From Pseudooceanicola pacificus (GTDB taxonomy: Bacteria; Pseudomonadota; Alphaproteobacteria; Rhodobacterales; Rhodobacteraceae), in the NCBI RefSeq assembly GCF_009789075.1, contig NZ_WNXQ01000001.1, positions 558,001 through 622,000 on the forward strand: a DNA stretch of 64,000 nucleotides, read 5' to 3'. The notes under the pieces are model-generated. The model did no database searches and was not told the DNA's origin. It saw nothing but the letters and a program-made list of their open reading frames with translations. Positions within the stretch are counted from its first letter, which is position 1; every line of letters starts with the position of its first letter. The translations under genes were made by a program, and so were the position numbers. Below, in pieces: positions 36,427-47,163 of this stretch.

Positions 36427-39352
36427 GCCAAGCGACAGACCCCGCGTGATGGGCCTGCCGCCGGGGGCCGATTTCCCGGCGCTGCTGGTGGCGGGCCTCA
36501 GACGCCGCCACGAGGGCCGCCCGCCGCAGGAACTGGCCCGGGTCCGGGTGCTGGTGAACACCCGCCGCATGGCCCGGCGCATGCGCGACCTTTTCGACGC
36601 CGGGCCGCCCTGCCTGCTGCCCAGGATCGAAACCATCGCCGACCTGGGCCAGTCGATCCATCTGGCCGATATCGAACCGCCCCGCCCCTACCTGCGGCGA
36701 CGGCTGGAACTGGCGCAGCTGATTTCGGCCCTGCTGGAGAGCGAACCCGACCTCGCCCCCCGCAGCGCGCTTTTCGATCTGGCCGACAGCCTGGCCGAAC
36801 TGATGGACGAGATGCAGAGCGAGGGCGTCGACCCCGAGGCCCTGTCCCGGCTGGATGTCAGCGACCAGTCCGGCCACTGGGCGCGGGCGCAACGGTTCCT
36901 GGGCATCGCGCAGGCCTATTCCAACGCCGCCGGCGGCCCGCCCGATCCGGCCGCGCGGCTGCGCATGGTGATCGAACGCACCATCGCGATCTGGGCCGAC
37001 AGCCCGCCCGACACGCCGGTGATCCTGGCCGGGTCCACCGGGTCGCGGGGCCCGACCCTGCTGCTGATGCAGGCGGTGGCGCGGCTGCCACAGGGGGCGG
37101 TGCTGCTGCCCGGCTTTGATTTCGACATGCCCGGCGCGGTCTGGAATTCGCTCACCGACGCGATGACGGGCGAGGATCATCCGCAGTTCCGGTTTGCCCG
37201 CCTGTTGCAGAAACTGGACCTGCCGCATGACGCCGTGACCCGGTGGGACGACACCGAAGCCCCCGATCCGGGGCGGAACAGGGTCGTTTCGCTGGCCCTG
37301 CGCCCGGCCCCGGTCACCGATCAATGGCTGGAGGAAGGCCCCGCGCTCAGGGGGATCGAGGCCGCCATGTCCGGTGTCACCCTGCTGGAGGCGCCATCCT
37401 CCCGGGCCGAGGCGCTGGCCATCGCCATGCGCCTGCGCCAGTCGGTCGACGAGGGGCGCGTGGCCGCCCTCATCACGCCCGACCGGATGCTGACCCGGCA
37501 GGTGGCTGCCGCGCTCGACCGGTGGGGCATCCTGCCCGACGATTCCGCCGGGCGGCCGCTGCAGCTTTCGCCGCCGGGCCGGTTCCTGCGCCATGTGGCA
37601 CAGCTGTCACGCGACCGGCTGACGGCCGAGGCGCTGCTGACCCTGCTCAAGCATCCGGTAACCCATTCCGGCGCCGACCGCGGCACGCACCTGTTGCTAA
37701 CCCGCGAGCTGGAGCTGCGCCTGCGCCGCTATGGCCCCCCGCACCCCGACGCCGCCGCGATCCAGGCTTTTGCCGCATCCCGCGACGAAGGGATCGCGCC
37801 CGGCTGGGCCAATTGGATCTGCGCCTGTTTCATCGACCGTCATGCGCCCGGGGCCGAACCCCTGCCCACCCGTGTCGACGCCCACATCGCGCTGGCCGAA
37901 AGCATCTGCACCGGGTCGTCCGGCGGCGGCCCGCAGGCGCTCTGGCACCGCGACGCCGGGCGCGCCGCAAGCCAGGCGATGACCGGGCTGCAGCGCGAAG
38001 CCGACGCCGGGGGTGAGATCGACGCCGCGGATTACTGCCGCCTTGTCGACCTCGCCCTGGGTCGCGAAGAGGTGCGCGTGGGCGATGGGGTGCATCCGAA
38101 TGTCCTGATCTGGGGCACGCTGGAGGCGCGGGTGCAGGGGGCCGAGCTGGTGATCCTGGCCGGGCTGAACGAAGGGTCCTGGCCCGAAAGCCTTGCCCCC
38201 GATCCCTGGCTGAACCGCAGGATGCGGCACGAGGCGGGCCTGTTGCTGCCGGAACGCAAGATCGGCCTCTCGGCGCATGATTTCCAGCAGGCCATCGGCG
38301 TGGGCGAGGTCTGGCTGACCCGGTCGATCCGCACCCAGGACGCGGAAACCGTGCCCTCGCGCTGGATCAGCCGGCTGACGAACCTGCTGGACGGGCTGCC
38401 GGGCGAGGGTCAGGCCGCGCTGGCCGGGATGCGCGCGCGCGGCGCCGCCTGGCTGACCCGCACCCGGCAGCTGGAGGCCGCGCCGCGGCTGGACCCCGCC
38501 CCGCGCCCCGCGCCCTGCCCGCCGGTGTCGGCCCGCCCGCGTGGCCTGTCGGTGACCGAGATCAAGCGCCTGATCCGCGATCCTTACGCGATCTACGCCC
38601 GCCATGTGCTGCGGTTGCACCCGCTCGACCCGCTGATGGCCGTGCCCGACGCCCTGCTGCGCGGCACCGTGTTGCACGGGGTGATGGAGGATTTCGTCAG
38701 GCAGCTGCGCCAGGATCGCGACGCGCTGTCGATGGCCGATTTAATGCGGATATGTGAGACGAAGCTGGCCCAACACGTGCCCTGGGCCGAAGCGCGGCTG
38801 CTCTGGCAGGCGCGGCTGGCCCGGGTGGCCGAGGGCTATCTGAAAGACGAGGCAGAGCGCCTGCGGATCGCCCTGCCCGCCGGGTTCGAGGTCACCGGCA
38901 AGGCCGAGATCCCCGACCTGGGATTCACCCTGACGGCCAAGGCCGACCGGATCGACATCGACGGCGCCGGGAATGCCCGGCTGTACGATTACAAGACCGG
39001 GAAACCTCCGACCGCCAAGGAACAGCTGCATTTCGACCGGCAGCTGCTGCTTTCGGCGGCCATCGCGCAGATGCAGGGGTTTGGCGAGATCGCTCCGCGC
39101 CATGTCGCGGCCGCGGTCTACATCGGCCTTGGCGGCAGCGCCGGAGAGGTCGCCGCCCCGCTGGACGAGGCCCCGCCCGAGGTCGTCTGGCTGGAATTCC
39201 AGACCCTGATGCGGGCCTATCTCAGCGATGCGCAGGGCTATACCGCGCGGCGGGCGATGTTCAGCAAGACCGACGTCGGGGATTACGACCAGCTGGCGCG
39301 GTTCGGCGAATGGGATGCCTCCTCGGTCCCCGATCTGAGGATACTGGAATGA
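36419..39352 (+). CDS. addB: Double-strand break repair protein AddB
   Basis: 977 residues. The family-typical opening has FPALLVAGLRRRHEG and RVRVLVNTRRMARRMRDLF. The middle is helicase-like (VILAGSTGSRGPTLLLMQ). The C-terminus carries a RecB-type nuclease with FTLTAKADRIDID and LYDYKTGKPPTAKEQ (catalytic Asp and Lys). AddAB is the alphaproteobacterial counterpart of RecBCD, resecting ends to Chi-like sites. The start overlaps murU; the stop overlaps addA (ATGA). Confidence 0.95.
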   Translation: MFEPSDRPRVMGLPPGADFPALLVAGLRRRHEGRPPQELARVRVLVNTRRMARRMRDLFDAGPPCLLPRIETIADLGQSIHLADIEPPRPYLRRRLELAQLISALLESEPDLAPRSALFDLADSLAELMDEMQSEGVDPEALSRLDVSDQSGHWARAQRFLGIAQAYSNAAGGPPDPAARLRMVIERTIAIWADSPPDTPVILAGSTGSRGPTLLLMQAVARLPQGAVLLPGFDFDMPGAVWNSLTDAMTGEDHPQFRFARLLQKLDLPHDAVTRWDDTEAPDPGRNRVVSLALRPAPVTDQWLEEGPALRGIEAAMSGVTLLEAPSSRAEALAIAMRLRQSVDEGRVAALITPDRMLTRQVAAALDRWGILPDDSAGRPLQLSPPGRFLRHVAQLSRDRLTAEALLTLLKHPVTHSGADRGTHLLLTRELELRLRRYGPPHPDAAAIQAFAASRDEGIAPGWANWICACFIDRHAPGAEPLPTRVDAHIALAESICTGSSGGGPQALWHRDAGRAASQAMTGLQREADAGGEIDAADYCRLVDLALGREEVRVGDGVHPNVLIWGTLEARVQGAELVILAGLNEGSWPESLAPDPWLNRRMRHEAGLLLPERKIGLSAHDFQQAIGVGEVWLTRSIRTQDAETVPSRWISRLTNLLDGLPGEGQAALAGMRARGAAWLTRTRQLEAAPRLDPAPRPAPCPPVSARPRGLSVTEIKRLIRDPYAIYARHVLRLHPLDPLMAVPDALLRGTVLHGVMEDFVRQLRQDRDALSMADLMRICETKLAQHVPWAEARLLWQARLARVAEGYLKDEAERLRIALPAGFEVTGKAEIPDLGFTLTAKADRIDIDGAGNARLYDYKTGKPPTAKEQLHFDRQLLLSAAIAQMQGFGEIAPRHVAAAVYIGLGGSAGEVAAPLDEAPPEVVWLEFQTLMRAYLSDAQGYTARRAMFSKTDVGDYDQLARFGEWDASSVPDLRILE

Positions 39353-42300
39353 AGCGGGACGACGCCAGCGAACGCCAGGTGCAGGCCGCGCAGCCACGCC
39401 GGTCGACCTGGCTGTCGGCCAATGCGGGGTCGGGCAAGACGCGGGTGCTGACCGACCGGGTGGCGCGGCTGCTGCTGTCGAACGTGGAACCGCAGCGCAT
39501 CCTCTGCCTGACCTATACCAAGGCCGCCGCCAGCGAGATGCAGAACCGCCTGTTCCGCCGGTTGGGCGAATGGGCGATGCTGGACGATGCGACCCTGCGC
39601 GGCCAGTTAGAGACGATGGGCGCCGAAGGGCCTTTCAACCTGCGCGAGGCGCGGACCCTGTTTGCCCGCGCCATCGAAACGCCCGGCGGGCTGAAGATCC
39701 AGACCATCCATTCCTTCTGCGCCTCGGTCCTGCGGCGGTTCCCGCTGGAGGCCGGGGTCAGCCCGCAGTTTACCGAAATGGAGGACCGCGCCGCCACGCT
39801 GCTGCGCGCGGATATCGTGGAGAGTCTGGCCGAGGGTCCGCGGCGCGACGTGGTGGCCGCGCTTGCGGCGCAGCTGACGGACGAGAGCTTTGACCAGATC
39901 ACGGCCGAGATCGCCCGCAGCGCCCCGCATTTCGCCCAGCCCATGCCGCGAGAGGCGCTTTGCGCCCTCTTCGACCTGCCGCCGGAGTTCGGCCCCGACG
40001 CGCTGACGCGCCTGGCCTGCCCGGCCGAGGCCCCGGCGCTGCTGGAACGGCTTGTCGCCGCGTTGAGCGCCGGGAGCTCTACCGATCAGAAGGCCGCCGA
40101 CCGTCTGCGCGGGCTGGACGTCACGACCCCCGCCGCCTTGCCGCTGCTGGAACAGGTGTTTCTGACCGGCGCCAAGACGAAAGAGCCGTTTTCGGCCAAG
40201 ACAGGGTCTTTTCCCACCAAGGCCACCCGCGCCGGTCTGGCCGATATCGCCGGCGCGCTCGACAGCTGGATGCAGGCCGTGGAACAGGCCCGGCCCCTGC
40301 GGCTGGCGCTGTCGGCGGTCGAACGGTCCCGGGCGCTGCACGACTTTGCCGCGATCTTTCTGCCCGCCTATGTCCAGGCCAAGCAGCAACGCGGCTGGCT
40401 GGATTTCGACGACCTGATCCTGCGTACCCGCGACCTGCTGGCCGATCCGGCGGTGGCGGCCTGGGTGCTGTATCGGCTGGACGGCGGCATCGACCATATC
40501 CTGGTCGACGAGGCACAGGACACCAGCCCCGTGCAGTGGGAGGTGGTCGACCGGCTGGCCCGCGAATTCACCGCCGGCGAGGGCGCGCAGCCCGGGCGCA
40601 GCCGCACGATCTTTGTCGTCGGCGACCGCAAGCAGTCGATCTACAGCTTTCAGGGCGCCGATCCTGCCGGGTTCGACCGGATGCGCGACGAGTTCCGCGA
40701 CCGGCTAGCCGCCCTGTCCGACCCGTTGCAGGTGCTGGAGCTGGCCTATTCCTTCCGCTCGGCCCCGGCGATCCTGTCGCTGGTCGACACGGTGTTCGAG
40801 GGGCGCGCCGCCGCCGGGTTCACCTCGGACGAGCCGCACCGCGCCTTTCACACCGTGATGCCGGGACGTGTCGACCTGTGGCCGGTGGTCGCCAAGGTCG
40901 AGGTCTCGGACGACCGGCACTGGACCGACCCGGTGGATCAGCTGGGGCAGAACGATCACAACGTGGTTCTCGCCGGGCGCATCGCGGGCGAGATCGCCCG
41001 CATGGTCCGGACCGGCACGCCGATTCCGGCCGGAATCGACCCGGATGGCAACCAGCGGATGCGGCCCGTGCGGCCCGGGGATTTCCTGATCCTCGTCCAG
41101 CGCCGGTCGGATCTGTTCCAGGAGGTGATCCGCGCCTGCAAGGAGATCGGCCTGCCCATCGCCGGGGCCGACCGGCTGAAGGTGGGGGCCGAGCTGGCCG
41201 TGCGCGACATCGCGGCGCTGCTGTCGTTCCTCGCCACACCCGAGGACGACCTGTCGCTGGCCGTCGCGCTGAAATCCCCGCTCTTCGGCTGGGACGAGCA
41301 GATGCTCTATGACCTGGCGCACAAGCGGACCCGGACCCTTCTCTGGCCCGCCTTGCGCGAGCGCGCGGCCGATTTCCCGCGTGAGATGGAGGTGCTTGAG
41401 GATCTGCGCGACAACACCGATTTCCTGCGCCCCTACGACCTGATCGAGCGCATCCTGACCCGCCACGACGGCCGCCGCCGCCTGCTGGGACGGCTGGGAG
41501 AAGAGGCCGAAGACGGGATTGACGCCCTGCTGGATCAGGCGCTGGCCTATGAGCGCAACGCGGTGCCCAGCCTCACCGGCTTCCTCGTCTGGCTGGAAAC
41601 CGACGAGCTGGAGATCAAGCGCCAGATGGACGCGGCCGAGGACCGGATCCGCGTGATGACGGTGCATGGCGCCAAGGGGCTGGAGGCGCCGGTGGTGATC
41701 CTGCCCGACACCGGCCAGCGGCGTTTGCAGAACCGCGACCGCCTGCTGCCACTGGGGGCCACCAAGGTCTGGGCCGGGCGCGGCGATGACATGCCCCCGC
41801 CCCTGCGCGCCGCCCGCGATGCCCTGTCCGACGCGCGGGCCGAGGAACGCGACCGCCTGCTTTATGTCGCGCTGACCCGGGCCGAGACCTGGCTGATCGT
41901 GGCCGCCGCCGGAGAGCTGGGCAGCGATGGCGAGGCCTGGCACGACCGCGTCGGCCACGCGATGGCCACGCTGGGCGCGACCGGGGCCGATTTCCCCACG
42001 GGCCAGGGCCTGCGGCTGGAGGGCGGCGACTGGTCCGTCGCGCCCTCGGCAGCCGTGGCGCGGCACGACAGCGCCCCGCCGCCGCTGGACCCTGTGTTCC
42101 TGCGGCGGGCGGACAGCGCGCCGTCCCGGGGCACCACGATCAGCCCGTCGGATCTGGGCGGGGCCAAGGCGCTGCCCGGCGAACAGGGGCTGGACGAGGA
42201 CCAGGCCAAGCGGCGGGGCCGACAGGTGCACCGGCTGCTGGAATTCCTGCCAGGCACCGACCGGACCGACTGGCCCGACACCGCCGCCCGCCTGCTGTCG

Positions 42301-42720
42301 CAGGGCGAGGACCGGGCCGAAGGGCTGGAACTGGGCCTGCTGCTGGACGAAGCCCGGCGCGTGCTGACCGCCCCGCAGCTTGCCCCGCTCTTTTCCGGCG
42401 AGGCGCTGGCCGAGGTCGCGCTGAGCGCGCCGCTGCCGCAGCTCGACGGGCAGCGCGTGCATGGCATCGTCGACCGGCTGATCCTGGACGGCGACCGCGT
42501 GCTGGCGGTGGATTTCAAGACCAATGCCATCGTCCCCGACCGCCCCGAGGACTGCCCCGAGGGCCTGCTGCGCCAGATGGGCGCCTATGTTCACGCCCTC
42601 GCCGCGATCTACCCGGACAAGCACATTGAAACGGCGATCCTGTGGACCCGGACGGCAACGCTCATGCCCATGCCCCACGATCTTGTGACGGCCGCCCTTG
42701 CGACCACTACGCTCGCTTGA
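39349..42720 (+). CDS. addA: Double-strand break repair helicase AddA
   Basis: 1123 residues. UvrD-type motifs: Walker A SANAGSGKTRVLTDRV (~20-35), CLTYTKAAASEMQNRL, Walker B HILVDEAQDTSPVQW, VVGDRKQSIYSFQGADP, and MTVHGAKGLEAPVVILPDT. A C-terminal nuclease has VLAVDFKTNAIVPDRPED. It pairs with AddB encoded immediately upstream. ATG 39349 is chosen because it overlaps the addB stop and the Walker A lies at the usual distance. Confidence 0.96.
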   Translation: MKRDDASERQVQAAQPRRSTWLSANAGSGKTRVLTDRVARLLLSNVEPQRILCLTYTKAAASEMQNRLFRRLGEWAMLDDATLRGQLETMGAEGPFNLREARTLFARAIETPGGLKIQTIHSFCASVLRRFPLEAGVSPQFTEMEDRAATLLRADIVESLAEGPRRDVVAALAAQLTDESFDQITAEIARSAPHFAQPMPREALCALFDLPPEFGPDALTRLACPAEAPALLERLVAALSAGSSTDQKAADRLRGLDVTTPAALPLLEQVFLTGAKTKEPFSAKTGSFPTKATRAGLADIAGALDSWMQAVEQARPLRLALSAVERSRALHDFAAIFLPAYVQAKQQRGWLDFDDLILRTRDLLADPAVAAWVLYRLDGGIDHILVDEAQDTSPVQWEVVDRLAREFTAGEGAQPGRSRTIFVVGDRKQSIYSFQGADPAGFDRMRDEFRDRLAALSDPLQVLELAYSFRSAPAILSLVDTVFEGRAAAGFTSDEPHRAFHTVMPGRVDLWPVVAKVEVSDDRHWTDPVDQLGQNDHNVVLAGRIAGEIARMVRTGTPIPAGIDPDGNQRMRPVRPGDFLILVQRRSDLFQEVIRACKEIGLPIAGADRLKVGAELAVRDIAALLSFLATPEDDLSLAVALKSPLFGWDEQMLYDLAHKRTRTLLWPALRERAADFPREMEVLEDLRDNTDFLRPYDLIERILTRHDGRRRLLGRLGEEAEDGIDALLDQALAYERNAVPSLTGFLVWLETDELEIKRQMDAAEDRIRVMTVHGAKGLEAPVVILPDTGQRRLQNRDRLLPLGATKVWAGRGDDMPPPLRAARDALSDARAEERDRLLYVALTRAETWLIVAAAGELGSDGEAWHDRVGHAMATLGATGADFPTGQGLRLEGGDWSVAPSAAVARHDSAPPPLDPVFLRRADSAPSRGTTISPSDLGGAKALPGEQGLDEDQAKRRGRQVHRLLEFLPGTDRTDWPDTAARLLSQGEDRAEGLELGLLLDEARRVLTAPQLAPLFSGEALAEVALSAPLPQLDGQRVHGIVDRLILDGDRVLAVDFKTNAIVPDRPEDCPEGLLRQMGAYVHALAAIYPDKHIETAILWTRTATLMPMPHDLVTAALATTTLA

Positions 42721-42745
42721 CGCTCCGGGGGTGCGCGCCTACCTT
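42717..42745 (+). promoter_or_regulatory. Candidate sigma-70 promoter for trxA
   Basis: TTGACG (42717-42722), spacer of 17, TACCTT (42740-42745). The -35 overlaps the addA stop codon. The -10 is a poor match, but the spacing and the gap before trxA suit a dedicated promoter. Confidence 0.4.
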
Positions 42746-42781
42746 GGGGTCCGATAGTCATTCAGCCAAGGAGCAAGACCG

Positions 42782-43102
42782 ATGGCGACCGTAGCTGTGA
42801 CGGACGATACGTTCGACGCCGAAGTGAAGAATTCCGATGTCCCCGTCGTGGTGGACTTCTGGGCCGAATGGTGCGGCCCCTGCAAGCAGATCGGCCCCGC
42901 TCTGGAAGAGCTGAGCGAGGAATATGGCGACAAGATCAAGATCGCCAAGGTCGACGTGGATTCGAACCCGAACGCCCCGATGTCGCTGGGCGTGCGCGGG
43001 ATCCCCGCGCTGTTCATCTTCAAGAACGGCGAAGTCGTGTCGAACCGCGCCGGCGCCGCGCCCAAGGCGGCGCTGCAGAACTGGATCAACGAATCGATCT
43101 GA
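42782..43102 (+). CDS. trxA: Thioredoxin
   Basis: 106 residues with the redox pair in [13 protein letters not shown] and the cis-Pro loop [13 protein letters not shown]. Cytoplasmic disulfide reductase supplied by thioredoxin reductase; it serves ribonucleotide reductase and many reductases. AAGGAGCAAGACC precedes the ATG. The gene has its own likely promoter and is closed by a strong terminator, so it can be expressed apart from addBA. Confidence 0.98.
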   Translation: MATVAVTDDTFDAEVKNSDVPVVVDFWAEWCGPCKQIGPALEELSEEYGDKIKIAKVDVDSNPNAPMSLGVRGIPALFIFKNGEVVSNRAGAAPKAALQNWINESI

Positions 43103-43127
43103 TCCCTGCGGATCGGAACGGTCAAGG

Positions 43128-43151
43128 CGGGCGCCTCAGGGCGCCCGTTTT
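43128..43151 (+). terminator. Rho-independent terminator after trxA
   Basis: CGGGCGCC (43128-43135), loop TCAG, GGCGCCCG (43140-43147), then TTTT and CGTTT. It lies between trxA and the stop of the convergent gene on the minus strand. Confidence 0.9.
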
Positions 43152-43161
43152 CGTTTGCGCG

Positions 43162-44070
43162 TCAGACCGGCCAACCGGCGCGTCGCAGGGCGGCGGCGAT
43201 CCTCTCGGACGCCTCGGGGCGGCCGGCGTTGATCGACATCTGCTGCCAGAACCAGTGCAGATATCCGGCATAGTCCGGCTGCATGCGCTGAACGGCGGCA
43301 AAGGCCCCGGCCTGCCCCAGGCTCGCGACATTGGCCGCGATGTGGTGAAAGTCGATCCGCGCAAACAGCACGCAGGGCTTGCCGAAGAAGAAACCGTTGA
43401 ACGCGGCCGAGGAATTCTGGGTGACCACGTAGTCGCAGCGCGCGAGATGCGCGACCATTTCGCCTGAATCGACACTGAACCGGCTAAACTCGCGCTGGAG
43501 CGCGTCAAGCGCGGCCAGGTCCGCCGCGTCGTATGTCTCGTTCGGATGCAGGGTTGCGACGACCCGCCGGGCGGGATCGTGGCGCAGGACGGCGCGGATC
43601 ATCTCGACCGGGGCGCAGGTCTGGAAGGAGCGGTGCTGCCGGATCAGCCCCTGCAACGGCACATAGACATGCCCGTCGCGCGTCACCTCGGGCGCGCCGA
43701 ACAGCCGCTTGCGCCAGAACCCGACAAAGCGGTCGGCCTCTTTCCGGTTCGCCGCGCCGGGGAAATCGGTGCGGGCAACGTGCCAGGTCCAGCGTTCGGC
43801 GCTCTGCTCGATCGCCCAGAACGGATAGTGGTACACGCGCCGGATCGTCACCGCACGATCATGTGTCGGCGGATCCATGTGAAACAGGTCGTAACCCCCG
43901 TTTCGCCCGGCCTTGCGCCGCGTGTTGGGGTCATTCGGGACCAACTGGACCGACAGCCCGGCATCCTCAACCACGCCTTTGATAAGGTTCAGGAAATTGT
44001 GCTTTCCGGCCGCCGCGCTGCGCAGCAGGTCGGGGTCGAGATGGAACCTGACAATGCGATCCTGGGACAT
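43162..44070 (-). CDS. Capsule-polysaccharide (KpsS/KpsC)-like glycosyltransferase-fold protein
   Basis: 302 residues, no signal peptide. The C-terminal stretch [30 protein letters not shown] resembles the NSS...GF..GKP motif of Kdo transferases and capsule-export KpsS/KpsC proteins. Upstream, [15 protein letters not shown] and [11 protein letters not shown] resemble the preceding strand of the same fold (HPxE). There are no capsule genes around it, so the acceptor is unknown. It is divergent from hslV and convergent with trxA. Confidence 0.6.
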   Translation of the reverse strand: MSQDRIVRFHLDPDLLRSAAAGKHNFLNLIKGVVEDAGLSVQLVPNDPNTRRKAGRNGGYDLFHMDPPTHDRAVTIRRVYHYPFWAIEQSAERWTWHVARTDFPGAANRKEADRFVGFWRKRLFGAPEVTRDGHVYVPLQGLIRQHRSFQTCAPVEMIRAVLRHDPARRVVATLHPNETYDAADLAALDALQREFSRFSVDSGEMVAHLARCDYVVTQNSSAAFNGFFFGKPCVLFARIDFHHIAANVASLGQAGAFAAVQRMQPDYAGYLHWFWQQMSINAGRPEASERIAAALRRAGWPV

Positions 44071-44100
44071 GCCCGGACGCTAGGCTGCCACGCGGGGTCA

Positions 44101-44143
44101 GACAAGGCCCGCCCTTGTCGCCCTGCCCCCGGCGACGCATATA
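44101..44143 (+). promoter_or_regulatory. Candidate hslV promoter with inverted repeat
   Basis: CTTG (44114-44117) and CATATA (44138-44143) are spaced like a heat-shock or sigma-70 promoter, ending 26 bp before the ATG. The -35 lies inside an inverted repeat GACAAGG-CCCGC-CCTTGTC (44101-44119), which could be an operator. The sigma-32 reading is tentative; HslVU is heat-inducible in other bacteria. Confidence 0.4.
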
Positions 44144-44169
44144 GGCCCCCAGACACGCAGGAGGACCAG

Positions 44170-44727
44170 ATGGCCGACAACGACTTTCCCGGCTGGCACG
44201 GCACCACGATCATCGGCGTCAAGAAGGGCGGACAGGTGGTGATCGCCGGTGACGGCCAGGTCTCGATGGGCAACACGGTGATGAAGGGCACGGCACGCAA
44301 GGTGCGCAGGCTCTCTCCCGGCGGGTTCGATGTGGTCGCCGGTTTCGCCGGATCGACCGCCGATGCCTTTGCCTTGCTGGAACGGCTGGAGGCCAAGCTG
44401 GAGGCGACGCCCGGCCAGCTGGCCCGCGCGAGCGTCGAGCTGGCCAAGGACTGGCGCACCGACAAATACCTGCAAAAGCTGGAGGCGATGCTGATCGTCA
44501 GCGACGGCAAGGATATCTTTGTCATCACCGGCGCGGGCGACGTGCTGGAACCTGAACATGACGTGACCGCCATCGGATCGGGCGGGAACTATGCCCTTGC
44601 CGCCGCCCGCGCGCTGATGGACAGCGAATATTCGGCCGAAGAGGTCGCGCGCCGGGCGATGGCGATTGCCGCGGATATCTGCGTGTTCACCAATGGCAAT
44701 CTGACGGTCGAGACCATCCGTGGCTGA
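44170..44727 (+). CDS. hslV: ATP-dependent protease proteolytic subunit HslV
   Basis: 185 residues. The mature N-terminal nucleophile Thr follows WHG in [22 protein letters not shown], so a ~10-residue propeptide is removed. [18 protein letters not shown] and [22 protein letters not shown] are family motifs. It forms the ClpQ dodecamer with HslU. AGGAGGACC precedes ATG 44170. A GNAT gene overlaps its end before hslU. Confidence 0.97.
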   Translation: MADNDFPGWHGTTIIGVKKGGQVVIAGDGQVSMGNTVMKGTARKVRRLSPGGFDVVAGFAGSTADAFALLERLEAKLEATPGQLARASVELAKDWRTDKYLQKLEAMLIVSDGKDIFVITGAGDVLEPEHDVTAIGSGGNYALAAARALMDSEYSAEEVARRAMAIAADICVFTNGNLTVETIRG

Positions 44728-45258
44728 GATGTCCGTTTCGACCCCAACCCTGGCGTTCCGGCGCATGACGGTGGCGGACCTGCCGCTGCTGCACGGCTGG
44801 ATGCAGCGCCCGCACTGGCGCGAGTGGTGGGGCGATCCGGACGAGGAGCTGGCCCATGTCCGCGACATGGTCGAGGGGCGCGACAGCACCGAGCCCTACC
44901 TGATCGACATGGACGGCACGCCGGAGGGTTACATCCAGATGTGGCACATCGCCGACAACCGGGTGGAACCCTGGCTGACCCAGGCGCCCTGGCTGCTGGA
45001 TCTGCCGGACGATGCCGTTGGTATCGACCTCTCGCTGGCCGATCCGTCCCGCCTGTCGCGCGGCACGGGCACCGCCGTGCTGACCCGTTTCGTGGCCGAT
45101 CTGCGCAAGCGCGGGTTCGGCTGCATCATCATCGACCCGGACCCGGCCAATCTGCGCGCCGTCCGGGCCTATACCAAGGCGGGGTTTCGCCCCGTCCCCG
45201 CTCTCGAAGGCCGCACCGGCGATAGCCTGGTCATGCGGCATATGGAGGAACCGACCCA

Positions 45259-45262
<4 letters not shown>
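44720..45262 (+). CDS. GNAT acetyltransferase, AAC(6')-like, inserted between hslV and hslU
   Basis: 180 residues from GTG 44720 (ATG 44729 is the alternative; neither has a strong ribosome site). [52 protein letters not shown] and [20 protein letters not shown] match the aminoglycoside 6'-N-acetyltransferase/RimJ-like GNAT group, with the acetyl-CoA loop RGTGTA. Overlaps of 8 bp with hslV and 4 bp with hslU couple its translation to both. Substrate unknown; antibiotic resistance should not be assumed. Confidence 0.82.
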
Positions 45263-46566
<1,304 letters not shown>

Positions 46567-46572
46567 TCCCCC

Positions 46573-47163
46573 TCAGTCGCGGTTGCGGCGGAGGTAGACA
46601 TAGTACGCCCCGCCGCCGCCGTGTTTCAGATGCGCGGGGGTGACCTGCAGCACCATCTGCGACAGGGGTGGGATCGACAGCCAGTGCGGCACGTTGTGGC
46701 GCAGCACACCGCGCGGCACGGGGATCGGGCCCTCGCTGTCGCGGTCCTTGCCCTTGCCGGTGATCACCAGAACAAGCCGCCGCCCGTCGGCAAAGGCGCG
46801 CAGGATGAACCCGGTCAGCGCCGGATGGGCGCGATCCATCGTCATGCCATGCAGGTCGATCCGCGCCTCGGGCACCAGCTTGCCGCGCTTCATCCGTGTA
46901 TGCGCCTTGCGGTCCATCCGCATCGGCGCCCGGCCCAGATGATCGTGGATCGGGTCCAGCAGGTCATGGGCGGGGCCGGTGTCGCGCGCTTTCTGGCCCA
47001 GCCGGAATTCCAGCAGCGGCTCAGGGGCAGGGGTCGCCGGTTTGGCGGCCCGTTTCTTGGGCTGCTCGGGCGTGGGTCTGCGCTGTTCGGGGTGCATCCG
47101 CTCGGTCGACTCGGCGACCCTGCGCCACAGCTCCATATCCTCGGGGCGGAGGCGGCGGCTCAC
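46573..47163 (-). CDS. Smr domain-containing protein
   Basis: 196 residues. A basic linker precedes a C-terminal Smr domain: RIDLHGMTMDRAHPAL (the LDxHG motif), VLVITGKGKD (TGxG) and the downstream PRGVLRHNVPHWL. Smr domains bind or cut nucleic acids, and related bacterial proteins act in ribosome rescue. It overlaps the mltA start and converges on hslU with a 6-bp gap. Confidence 0.85.
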   Translation of the reverse strand: MSRRLRPEDMELWRRVAESTERMHPEQRRPTPEQPKKRAAKPATPAPEPLLEFRLGQKARDTGPAHDLLDPIHDHLGRAPMRMDRKAHTRMKRGKLVPEARIDLHGMTMDRAHPALTGFILRAFADGRRLVLVITGKGKDRDSEGPIPVPRGVLRHNVPHWLSIPPLSQMVLQVTPAHLKHGGGGAYYVYLRRNRD

